NCBI GenBank assembly: GCA_950022295.1 | Contig: OX465597.1 | Coordinates: 64,467,016-64,531,015 of the forward strand | Source: Bromus sterilis | Taxonomy: Eukaryota; Streptophyta; Magnoliopsida; Poales; Poaceae | Length of the DNA: 64,000 nucleotides | Direction: 5' to 3' | In this document: one piece after another, positions 32,867 through 43,292 of the stretch | Layout: the number at the start of each line of letters is the position of its first letter | Numbering within the stretch: the stretch's first letter is position 1 | The notes under the pieces: generated by a model | Seen by the model: only the letters and a program-made list of their open reading frames with translations | Told to the model about the DNA's origin: nothing | Database searches by the model: none | Position numbers and translations under genes: made by a program

Positions 32867-33124
32867 ATGAATGAGAGTGCAACCTTACCATCTCCATCAG
32901 ATTTATTCTTAGGCTTACACATACCGTTCCTCTTCTCCTTATTCTGCAGCTTCCAACAATCATCAATCATGTGATTGTTTTTCTTACAGTACTTGCATAA
33001 TTTATTATCCTTTCCTCTGAACTTTAAGCGGTAACGGTTATTCTTGTTGTTGTATCTGTTTCCGTAACTCTTCTTCTCAGATCTACCTCGGACCTTCCCA
33101 AGCCTACCGGCGATGGGCCTCCGC
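32867..33124 (-). pseudogene. gag: gag C-terminus of copia element G
   Basis: The minus strand encodes a basic, Asn-rich segment (SYGNRYNNKNNRYR) followed by a CCHC knuckle, CKYCKKNNHMIDDC, and a Lys-rich stretch. The knuckle binds the element's RNA. The N-terminal part is missing; the frame runs back into LTR-start sequence at 33125. Confidence 0.75.
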
Positions 33125-34385
33125 TCCGTCAGAAGTTAGACTTTAGCTTCATACTTGAATTTGGGTCAACTTCAACAGAGAGTTTTTCTTTGACAACATG
33201 ATGCTGGGGAAGGAGAAAGGGCAGGCGGAGGCGCTGTCCTTCCAGTGCCACACCTTTGATATGCCCTGCTTCAAGATGGGTGCCAAGGGTTTGTCGACTT
33301 AGAGCGCCCACCGGCGAGGTCGCGGCGCTGAAGGGGAGGAGCTGTGGCGGGGCGTGCTCTCTCTTGCTGCCAACGCACCACTGCAGGTGAAATTTCTATC
33401 ATGAGACCCTCCCCTTCGATCTTCACTTTCTTTTGAAGTAATTGCAATGCATAGCAGCAATTTTCCATATTGGTTCTCATGTACTGTTGTTATGGCAATT
33501 TAGGGTTTCCATGCCAAGCATTTTCCATGGCAAGTTTGATTTTCCATTGTTGGAAAATGAAAATACTAATCATAGTTGTTAAATGAAAAGAATAATCATA
33601 GTTTTAAAATGAAGAGACTAAACCCTAAGTCGTAAAAGTGAAGTTTTAGATCGTGTTAGTTTATGTAAAATAAAATTACAAATACATGTTCTCGCTGTAC
33701 ACATGGAAATTTAGAAGAAGTACATGGTAAATCCAAGGGCCGGGCCGGTTAAAATTTGGGCCTGTGCTAAATTCTAAATGGGGCCCTCCTCTCTAAAGAA
33801 TAAAACTAAAAAATCCATAAGGAAATTTATAGTAGACATTACTTTCTTTAGGAGTTATAGCAGACATTACTTATTACTCTGAAATACTAGATGCCGTCTA
33901 GAGCAGTCATGCACATACAAAAATTAAGCATATATGTATCAAATAGAAATGAAAATAGTTAGCGACCTACCAACATGCTATTTGCAGCATAGAGGTCGGA
34001 AAATAAACCTGGGTGAGGAATGGAGTCAGAACGACAAGAAAAAAACACACCGTCGTGCCTATACAATCGCTAACCTGCCCATCATACATATTGTAAAAAA
34101 AGACAATATAAGAGAAATGGGGCGACGGTGCGTGTAGGATGTTGTCCTCCCATACTTGTATGAATATCGTTTTTTAGGAGAAGAAGGGATTTTGGATTAA
34201 TCAAACGCATAGATCACACTGTAAAAAATTGATAGCCTGCTCGCCAGCGTGATAAACGAGTGTATTTACTGGCTAGCCTAATCTAAGCGCTGGAAATTAG
34301 GGGCCCCTAAAAACCGTGGGCCTTGTGCCAACTGCAAATGTGGCACACCCATGCGCCCGAGCCTGGTAAATCCATATAAAATTGA
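33125..34385 (-). repeat. Copia LTR start plus segment S, right copy
   Basis: 33125-33178 is the third copy of the G LTR start (TGTTGAAGTTGACCC on the minus strand). 33179-34385 matches 12000-13244 over its length, including the 33-codon plus-strand frame at 33201-33302, GGGCCC-rich strings near 33740-33790 and 34310-34350, and AT-rich parts. The two copies diverge beyond 13244 and 34385. No transposon protein. Confidence 0.7.
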
Positions 34386-34394
34386 TCTTAAGCA

Positions 34395-34790
34395 CATGTC
34401 TCTTCTTCCATGGCAAAAGATATTCATTTACACGATAATTAAATTTGGTTGAGATGGCAATTAAAGTTAATTTCTACCATGGCAACTACATTTTAATTTT
34501 TTCCATGGCAAAAGATATTTATTTTCATGGCAATTAAATTTGGTTGAGATGGAAATTAAAGATAATTTTCTGCCATGGCAACTAAATTTTACTTTTAACC
34601 AAGGCAAAAGATATTCATTTTCATGTCAATTAAAATTTTGTTGAGATGGAAATTATAGATAATTTCTTCCATGGCAATTAATTTTTAATTTTTGGCATGA
34701 CAAAAGATATTTATTTTGACAACAATTAAAATTTAGTTGAGATGGAAATTAAATATACATTTTTTGGACATGAAAAATTATTTTTTAACT
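34395..34790 (+). repeat. About 95-bp AT-rich tandem repeat
   Basis: Four imperfect units with CATGGCAAAAGATATT and TTTGGTTGAGATGG motifs begin near 34410, 34505, 34601 and 34697. Divergence between units is clear by eye, so the array is old. No coding. Confidence 0.7.
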
Positions 34791-35240
34791 TTTTATAGCA
34801 TGCAAAAATTAGCGTCTGCATCATGGAAATTTTAGTTATGTAGCATTGGCAATATTTTGAAGACATGCCAATTTTTATTTTTGGACAATGGAAAATGTAG
34901 CTTATGGCAACATAGAAAATGTTTTTTTGTAACATGGTAATTTTAGTTTATATAGCATGGACAAATTTGTTTCTGCAACATGGTATTTTTAGTTTATGTA
35001 GCATGACAAATGCAGCTTCTACAGTATGACAAATGTTTATGTTTGGACATGACATTTTTAGTTTATATAGCATGGAAAATGTAGCTTCTGCAACATGGAA
35101 ATCTTAGTTTATGTAGTATGGCAAAAAATACCATGGTAATATTTTGAAGACATGTCAATTTTTACACGATGGCTAATTTATTAAGTGGAGCATGGCATTT
35201 TTACTATAGATAGCTTGGCATTTTTATTATTTATACCATC
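34791..35240 (+). repeat. AT-rich short-period repeat
   Basis: Repeated variants of TTTTAGTTTATGTAGCATGG and GTAGCTTCTGCAACATGG, spaced irregularly at about 50-70 bases. 35240-35518 continues as AT-rich sequence with weaker similarity and no gene. Confidence 0.6.
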
Positions 35241-35518
35241 ACAACTTTATCAATTAGAACCTGCTAGTTTATTTCGTATGTAGCAAGACAATTTCTTATT
35301 TAAACTATGGAAGCTTTATTAATTGGAGCTTGGATTTCTTTATAAAATTTTCTACCTTTTTGCTGAATAATAGTCATCATAGGTCATGAGTTTTCAAAAG
35401 AGTTTTGTTGCCATCATAGGGCATATGTATTTTTTGACTTTTTGGTTTTTATTGTAAAGTTTTTAATCTATTCTATTCTAATTGATTTTCTTCATTTTTC
35501 TTATTTAATATTCAGATG

Positions 35519-36204
35519 GGCCCATCCAAATCTTTTGTGGCGTTGGCGCTAACAGACCTGGAAGGAGTGAGTTGACTAGCTGGAGGATCACACTTGAGAT
35601 TGCCAGCAGCGAATATGGGCAGTTCTTTCGATTGATCCCTCGAGAGTGACCTAATCATCCGCGCCTCCTCCCCCAGAACGACCAATCATTCACAACTAGT
35701 GTCGGGTCAATGAGAACGGGGGTACTCCGACCCTGCGACTGAGCCTTAGCCAGGTTGGAAGGAGAATCGGGAAGGGCCTGGCTTCCCAATGAAGCCCCTC
35801 CAGAAGCTCCCTCTCCTGAGGCTTCTTCATCAAGATGTTCCTGAAAGTGTCGCCTCCGTCAAGGCATCGCTCGCAGAGCCGTGCATCAGCCTTTGCTTCG
35901 CGAGCCTCCCGAACGCCTTGCGAGGCCTCCGAAGAGCACCTCGGCTCCCGAAGCGCTCCAATCCAAGGCGAGGGCAGTACCAAAAACAACAACCACCCTA
36001 TCCTCTCCAGCTTGTCAGGAGCAGGTAACTTTAGCCAGGATGGGGGACACTTTTGTCCCCACAATGATGGCTTATGTGGGATCCCTTCCTCCAGATGAAG
36101 AGGAAGAGGACCAAGACCAAAGTAGTTAAGTGTTAGCCAAGGCATTGTAGAAAGGTCGGCCATTCCCGAACCCCAAAAGCTTGTAAGCTGGCCGTGATCA
36201 TCTC
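35519..36204 (+). other. GC-rich gypsy-like remnant
   Basis: Composition changes sharply from AT-rich to GC-rich. It contains serial GAGG/CCTC and CCTCCCGAA-type strings and open frames on both strands (for example plus 35881-36129 ending EEEEDQDQSS). None shows a family motif. It may be the 3' internal part of a gypsy element ending at the LTR-like segment that follows. Treat as unassigned. Confidence 0.4.
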
Positions 36205-36417
36205 TGTCGGAGAAATCCCAGACATGCAGGAGTAGAGTTTTACACCATCACGGTGGTCCGAACCTGGGTAGCTCCATGTGTCCTTTGCGTGCATGCTTCC
36301 TTGATTTCGCCGCAGATCTGGTCTTCTTCATTGTCGACGTCGAGATCGTGAAGCTAAGCCCCCCGTGTTCGAACTAAGATTTTGGGGGATTACATTCCAA
36401 ACAAATCTCTCCGACAA
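36205..36417 (+). repeat. LTR-like segment bounded by TGTCGGAGA/TCTCCGACA
   Basis: The two ends are perfect 9-base inverted repeats starting TG and ending CA, as in an LTR. Inside is a C-rich AAGCCCCCCGTGTTCG string often seen near LTR ends. At about 213 bases it is short, and no target duplication is evident, so it may be a truncated LTR. Confidence 0.45.
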
Positions 36418-36455
36418 CTAGGGTCCTACAATCTATGTAGGAAAACTTCACTTAT

Positions 36456-36686
36456 AGTCTTTTGGTTTGTAGAAATGGGATTGTATTTCTACATATAAGC
36501 TATTCACATTCTTTACATTTTAAAAGAAAGTAAACATGACTCTAGATTTAATGAAAAAACCTATGATGTGAATCAAAAGACATCTCTTTTCATGTTCCTA
36601 TGCATAAGATTTAAAATACATGATATCTCATTTCTTACAAGTTTCCTATTCCTATGATATTTCTATCCTCGAAACCAAAAAAGGCT
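36456..36686 (+). mobile_element. Possible MITE with imperfect terminal inverted repeats
   Basis: The left end AGTCTTTTGGTTTGTAGAAA and the right end, reversed, AGCCTTTTTTGGTTTCGAGG pair with one gap and few mismatches. The 231-base interval is AT-rich and non-coding. The flanks do not show a convincing target duplication. A separate GAGCATCTCCAA string at 36714 resembles ends of Harbinger-type MITEs, but I find no partner. Confidence 0.45.
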
Positions 36687-37027
36687 GGAGAATTTTTGGG
36701 GTTGGAAGGTAGAGCATCTCCAATCACTCATAAAAAAAACTCATTAAATAACTATTTATTGGTGCTCCGCAATAACATTTGTTGATCATTGAAAATGAAC
36801 GCTTCGACATATCATTTATAATCTTTCTTAATAACATATTTGTATTTATCTTTAAACTTGCATGAAACACGTTGTGAGCATGAGTGTCTTCTTCTGCGTT
36901 GAAGTCGGTGTGGATGAGCGAACAGCTGGTGGAGATTTTTTTGGCCGGACGACAATTAGCAAGTGATGGAGAACCAGCGTCAGGGGAGGAGTGGGCGCGT
37001 GGCCGGGGAGGCGCGCTAAGCCGGTGG

Positions 37028-37239
37028 TACGTCTCAAACGTATCTATACTTTTTGCTTGTTCCATGCTTTTTTTACCATACTTTTGGATCAACATTTTCA
37101 TTCAACGATTCAAAACCGCCATATGCAGCGTAGAAGAGATATCTATACTTTTTGCTTGTTCCATGCTTTTTTTACCATACTTTTGGATCAACATTTTCAT
37201 TCAACGATTCAAAACCGCCATATGCAGCGTAGAAGAGAT
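37028..37239 (+). repeat. LTR-start fragment with a perfect 99-bp tandem duplication
   Basis: 37028-37060 resembles a TGATACGTCTC-type LTR start that lacks its first bases. From 37042 a 99-base unit occurs twice without a visible difference (37042-37140 and 37141-37239). A perfect duplication in otherwise decayed sequence implies a recent event or an assembly artefact. Confidence 0.85.
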
Positions 37240-38308
37240 ATCGTTGATGATAGTTTAACATCAGAAATACTTGAAGAAAGTGCAGACAACTTGCTTGAGC
37301 CCCCAGATGTACTACGATCATTCAACGCATGGAAAATGTCTAAATTCCTATTTGTGGATTGTTGCCCTCATGTTTTGAGAAATTTATATGTTGGTACAAG
37401 AATTGATGAATGAGATTCTTGTTGCCCTTTATTATAGCCTTTCCGTTGTCTTCATTTTTAACTAAAAACATCTATATTTTGTTCACCTTTTCAGGACTGC
37501 ACTTTCAGTTGACAGGATTGCTACCTCCAGTAATAGTTCAACTGGCTCCAAGGATGCTGATTGCTGCCCAATTGATCAGCAATCTCAAGTATTGGAGCCA
37601 AACCTTGATAGTGGCAACCACAAAAAACACAATAGCCGAGATCATGGCCAATCCCACTTCCCATTTAGCAATTTACTTTCTCATATTTGGCCAGGGCACG
37701 ATAGAACGTTAAAACAGCAAGAAAATGACTCCAGATCTAGAAGGTTTGTTCTTCAACGACATGCTCTTTCCCCTTTCTCATTCAGTGTCATGCACAAAAG
37801 CGCATGTCGTGTGGCGCATGCATTTTTAGCCAAATAATAAATTCCTCATTATCTCACTGAAGTCAATTGATACTAGACCAAACACAGCTTAAATTTTTCA
37901 GAGCAAAAGATATGTTTAAATCATAATTTATCGTACTTTTGTTCGGTTAGGATATTTTTGATCGTTTATCCACCTATTTTGAGCCCTCTTGGTTTGATAC
38001 ACATATGTGATTCCAGCATGAACAATGATCTGCAAGCAAACGCTCTTCTCCCCAAAATCACCATGGTTGGCATCTCAATGAGCGAAGGCGTGGACAGATG
38101 AGCAAAGCCAACTTAAAGAAAACAATGGAGGACTTGGCAAAAGAGTTGGAGCAAGCAGGCGATAAAAGGGTCTTCGGCGTATGTTTGTCAGAATTTCAGG
38201 TTATGTGCACAGGGGCGTGTGGTTCTGCAAGAGGTTCCTATATTTATTTTTCAGAATTTGGCAGAAGTGTCCTGAAAAAGGAGTACGTTTGCTGCCATTG
38301 TCTGTAGA
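37222..38308 (+). pseudogene. Unrecognised multi-exon gene fragment
   Basis: Three exon-like pieces: 37222-37413 (64 codons, MQRRRDIVDDSLTSEI start), 37495-37743 (preceded by TTTTCAG; an open frame with SNSSTGSKDADCC and a donor-like AAG/GTTTGT end), and 38017-38200 (preceded by ATTCCAG; hydrophilic SKANLKKTMEDLAKELEQ, then CAG/GTTATG). The first piece ends in its own stop and the third changes frame internally, so the whole is not a working gene. Codon content is like plant exons rather than transposon sequence. I do not recognise the family. It could be a captured or relic host gene. Confidence 0.45.
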
Positions 38309-38605
38309 ACAGACTCGTAAGGAAGGTTGTTCATCTGAGTTGGTCATGAATTAGATTGTAGTAAATGACTGGAACTGGAAGAACATTTATATATGGAAAA
38401 AGCTGATACCTAATTATGTTCTTATTTGATCAGAGAATTGTCGAAGGCTCTCCCTTTTGGACAGCTAATTAATATAGTTTAACAGAGTTTACCTCCTTGT
38501 GTAGGGCTAAGTGTTCATAACAGACTAACTTTATAAAAAAAGTCATCAACATTCATAATACAAAATCGATATTATTAGATGCATCATGAAATAAATTTTT
38601 ATATT

Positions 38606-40851
38606 TGTCAGAACCCTCTGTTAGGTATGTGCTAGGGTCAAGGTTCACAATGCATTCATGTCAAAAATTTCAAATGAAATTGAAATGGGAGAGAGAACAC
38701 CCCCCAGTTGAATTAAATCAAATGGCCAGAAATAAAGTTGCTCCAAAAATTCTTATTGGAATTTTGAAAACTCACATAAATGAGTGTGATCACATATAAA
38801 GTGATGTGGTAGCATTCCCAGGCTTATGGAATTTTCAAAAATTCAAACAGGAGCTTGGATTTAAATTTAAACCCCTATTTGAATTTTAAAAAATTGCCAA
38901 ACTTTATAATTGGCTAGCTATATGCATTAAAAGTCCACATAAAAGTTTTGGGCATTTAATAAAATGCCTAGCTATTTTTTTAGCAAGGCACAACAAATAG
39001 CAGAAAATAAAACAGAAAGAAAAATAGAAAAGGCCTTGCCAGGGTTTTCGGCCCAACTCATCCCCCCGAGCCCACCAAGTCGGCCCAGCCCGCTACCTCC
39101 GCTTGTCGTCTTCCCCGGCGCGGCAAGCACCTCGCTGGAGGGCATGCCGACGCCGGCGGCTCCTGACTGCCTGCCTGGAGGCCTCCCAGGCATCCTTATC
39201 GCGCCAGAGAGACGACGTGGACGACCGCTTCCCTTTCCCCCTCGCAGAGCCCAGCTCCCCTTCATCCTCCTCGCAATTTTCTCGCACCGCAAACCCTAGC
39301 AGAGCGCACCGCCGTGAACCGACGCGGCCACCATGGCCTAGAGCTCGCGCGAGTTTGTCCGTCGTGCTCCTAGGGGCCCGCTTCTTCGTTCTACGCTCTC
39401 GAATCGAGCCCAGCGCCACTGGAGGAGACGTCCACGTCACGAGTTCATCGCCGGCCGCCGAGCTCGTCCACGACAAATTCCACCGCCACCTCGCCTCCTC
39501 CGGCTACCACGAGCTCACCGTTGTGTTCAGGGTGAGGACCTCTCCGTTTCCCCTCTCTCTGATGTCCTTTTCGCGTCCCGTAGCTAGATCCCGGCGAGAC
39601 AATGCTCCGGCCGCCGCCATGGCCGAAGCTACCGTGCTCTGGAGCACGCCAGTGACCCCCCGATAGGTCCACTGGACACGCGGGAGCATGAGCTGCGTGC
39701 TGGTGCTTCCCCCTTGGCCTCCTGTGCCCTGCAGAAGAACTCCGGCGAGGCGCCGCCGTCTGGAAGCTCATCGGCGACGACCTAGCCCTTAACCCCCCCT
39801 AATGACCCTCTTAATCACCCCCAGGGCCACTGACAGTGGGCCCAGGCCCCTAATCTAATCACTGTTTAAATCAAACAGAGGGGTTAACCCCCCCTAGTCA
39901 CTGACTAGTGCGCCCCTGCTGTCCCCCCCCTACGTCATGCTGACACATGCATGACGCAGTAAAGGGTTAATTGACTTAACTTAATTCAGAAAATGGCAGA
40001 AATTGCTATAAACTTTGGAAAATCATAATAAATTCATTTTAACTACAAATGGGGCATATAATATGTCTAAAATTATCAGAAAAATAAAAGGATTGTGAAT
40101 ATGGACTCTGTTTTCATGTTTGACCAATTTAAATTGGGTGAACAGTAGCATTTGTCCATATGTCTTTAATTTGAATTCAAATTTGGAGTGAATTTGGAAA
40201 TGACTTTGCATTCCACTTCTTTTAAATAGAATTGTACCCACATTGCAACCATGAACATCACCATTAAAATCTTATTCATGTGATTGTGCATTGTACATTA
40301 TGTTGATCCTATGATTGTCATGTTGTTAATAGAAGTGGAGCTGGAACCCCAGGCCACCCCCTTCATTGAAGACACTGTGTTTGAACCTCGTCAGCAAGGC
40401 AAGCAAACCCCCATTGATCATGTCGATAAAATCCCACTTTCCTCTCAGTCTCGCTTATGCATTGTTTATGAAGATTACCATGATAACGTTTCTACCGCAT
40501 AGATGAACCCATTCCTTTGCATGACCTATCATTTGTCACAGTAGTAAGCAAACCACAATCCTAGCAGATGTAGGAGTTGATTGATATGATGTGGCCCCTG
40601 CAACTGTTACTGCTTATTGCATGCTTAGAGTGTTACAATGTTGATACTGTTATGTCAGTCGGGATGGTAGTGATCATGTTGATGATGGTGGAAATGTGTT
40701 GGTGAATCAACCCTAATACAAGGTGAACGATGAGAGGCTGTATAGGAGTACACAGTGGGTTGTATTGTTGAACACCGCCTTAAGCCCGAGTTCTTGTGCG
40801 GTGATCCAAGACAAAGAGTACTACCACATGTTGGGCAAACGGACCCCCGCT
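38606..40851 (+). repeat. LTR C' (plus strand), truncated by A2
   Basis: Begins TGTCAGAACCC and shows the same block order as the LTRs of C read on the minus strand: AT-rich start, GC-rich block (39080-39780), ACTAACCAGGGG-like part, a GTGATCCAAGA...ACCACATGTTGGG stretch near 40800. It is diverged from C. At 40852 LTR A interrupts it; the remainder lies right of the window. Short open frames in the GC-rich block have no known motif. Confidence 0.8.
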
Positions 40852-42495
40852 TGATACGCCCAAAACGTATCTATAATTTCTGCTTGCTCCATGCCTCTTT
40901 TGTGTGATATTGCTATGATATTGATGAACTTCCATACACTTTTGATCATATTTGGTCTAACCTATTAACTCAGTGCACCCCAGTGCCAGTTCCTGTTTTC
41001 TGTTGTTTTTCTATTTCAGGTTTCCCCCTTTTTAAAAGTACCAGAAAAAATCCGGGAAAAATATAGGAAAAATCAGCGTACCGGAAGCTTCGAGAAAAGC
41101 CCGATAGGAGCCAGAGGGGAGCCAGGGGGCCCCCAGGCGGCCAAAGGGCGCGGCCCCACCCCTGGCCGCGCCAGGGGGGCGCCTGGAGCCCCTGGCCCAC
41201 CTCTAGCTGCCCCCTTTCGCCTATTTATTCCCCGTGACGAGAAACCCTCGGGGACAGAACCCTTTTTTGCGATCTCTCCTCTGTTCCGCCGCCGTCGCGC
41301 TTCCAAGATCGGGAGCACCAGAAGACCTCTTCCCGGCACCCTGCCGGAGGGAGGAATCACCCCCGGGAGATTCTCTACCACCATGGATGCTTCCCGGATG
41401 AACCGTGAGTAGTCCACCTTGGACCATGGGTCCATGATCAGTAGCTATGTGATGTTATCCTCCCCTCTTTGTTCTTCATGGATTAGACCTCGTGAGCTGC
41501 CCTACATGATCGAGGCACCTATGTAATCTTTCTGTTGTTGCTATGCTGAGTTTGCTAGGATCCGATGGATTATGAGATTATGTTCAGATTGTGATTGAGT
41601 TATATATTTGATTCTCTTCTTTTATATTTATGTTCTTGAGTAACTCTTGCATGTTCTCCGTTGTTGTTTATTGCTTTGACCAAGTAGTAGGTAGTGACTC
41701 CAAGAGGGAGCATTATGCATGATTGTGGGTTCATGCCCCCCAATGACTAGCTTGAGTGACAGAAACATGAGTCTAGGGGGTGTGTTTTTGCCACAAGGGG
41801 GAAAACAACGGTGCTTGTACTTGCGGGTGCAAGGATTGTTTACTTTACGCAAAGTTCTTTAATGCAGTTGTCTGTTGCTTTGAGTTTACACTTTGGGTGG
41901 GATTCACAACTTAATACCAGCGAGATGTTCTGGATAGATATCTCAAGGTGGATGATTAGTCGGTAGATGCAGATGGATTTCGGTCTACTTGTCTTGGCGT
42001 ACCTCCCGTGCTTTTGAGCCTCTTCCTTTCTGTTTCGCATAATTAGCATTGGTTTGCACACATAATCCTGTCAATTGCCCAGTTGTAATTTTTTACCTCG
42101 CATGGCTATTTTATCGTCTTTCAGGAGAGAGACATCACTAGTGAACATCAAGGGACCCCGGTCCATATTGCCACCACTGTTTATGCTATCAATTTACTTT
42201 CAGTATTTACTTTTCCGTAGCTATCACTATCACTATTATCCCGTGCGTTTTATCCTTTGTAAACAACAAGGCCGGAGGAATTGACAACTCCTCTGTACTC
42301 GTTGGGAGCAAAGCTATCTGTTGTGTGTGCATGTCAAGGTGAAGTTAGCAACCTAAGGTTGTAAACGGCGCCATTGTTCACTTCACCACCTACTTGTATC
42401 TGTTGGAGTCCTACGGGAGACTCTAAACCTTAGCATCTTTGCTAAGGGAAATTTTCCGCTACGCTACATCTCACCTTCCACTTGGGGTAACCATT
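40852..42495 (+). repeat. LTR A copy A2, interrupted by element B
   Basis: Starts TGATACGCCC and runs through nearly the whole LTR to GGGGTAACCATT, where element B begins. By comparison with 6084-7705 only about 20 bases of the LTR remain to be found beyond B. CCGCT (40847-40851) would be the left arm of its target duplication. A TATTTATT box near 41222 is kept. Confidence 0.85.
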
Positions 42496-43292
42496 TGATA
42501 ACCCTCAACTATAGGGGATCGAGATAGTCTTCGTGGGCAAGATAACCCAATTTATTGTATCGACACTTGGGGACACAAAGAATACGTACAGGCTTTGACA
42601 ATTGAGTTGTCAATTCAACCGCACTTGAAATAAACACTTTCTTGCACAAAGGTATTAGTAGCAACTGTGATATGGTGGTGGTAGTGGTGATGATAATAGT
42701 GGCGATACTGATAGTGGAACAGCAAAGGTAAACAACTAGTAACCAGCAGAAGGAAAACACTATAGGCTAGGGAGATGGATGGTTGGGCGCTGCTTGGATG
42801 AGAACGAACATGTAACAGATTCTAACTTGGGCAAGGCTCACAGAAAGCAAAGGATCATCTAGGCAAATATCAAACATCAGGCATGTATCCCAAGGTAGTT
42901 GTACGTGCTTGCAATAAGAACTTTGCACAACATCTTTTGTCCTACCCTCCCGCTACAAACGGGTCCAAAAGGAACTTAGGGAGATTAAGGTACTCCTATC
43001 AAAGAGCATCGGAAGAAAGCATTAACAGTTCATGGATACACGGAATCCTCAAATTATAGTCCCTCCCCTTTGGTGTCCCAAGCTGTCACCATTGGGATCG
43101 CCGGTTCCGGACTATAATAGGTGCATACAACTCATAGATAGGATCAAGAACATCACAAACTCAAGAAACAAAAGGGTGATCAGATCTGAAATCATGGCAC
43201 TCGGGCCCAAATGACAAGCATTAAGAGCAAAAAGTTGCAACAGAGATGATAAACACCAAGTAGATGATAGGCAACATGCCCCCAACAATCTG
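42496..43292 (-). repeat. Left (3') LTR of B, first part
   Basis: Matches 63184-64000 closely through the ACTATCATTATCGCCACTATT-type repeats and the CATGCCCCCAACAAT string. It ends at TSD ATCTG (43288-43292), where C is inserted. The continuation is at 55999-56603. Confidence 0.88.

Larger units (their letters stand above)
29942..33178 (-). mobile_element. Copia element G, decayed, LTRs truncated
   Basis: The minus strand carries, in order, a gag zinc knuckle (about 32960-33010), GAG-pre-integrase and integrase (32866-31667), RT (about 31670-30592) and RNase H (30533-30114): the copia order, with integrase before RT. A purine-rich tract (CAAGGTGGAGTT on the minus strand, about 29952-29963) precedes the 3' LTR start TGTTAAAG, which E interrupts after a few bases. 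On the 5' side the LTR start piece (33125-33178) joins gag directly, so most of the LTR and the gag N-terminus are missing. Confidence 0.85.

Noticed and set aside
35696..36163. 155-codon minus-strand frame in the GC-rich remnant
   Set aside because: Codon pattern suggests the shadow of a plus-strand repeat-rich sequence; no domain recognised.
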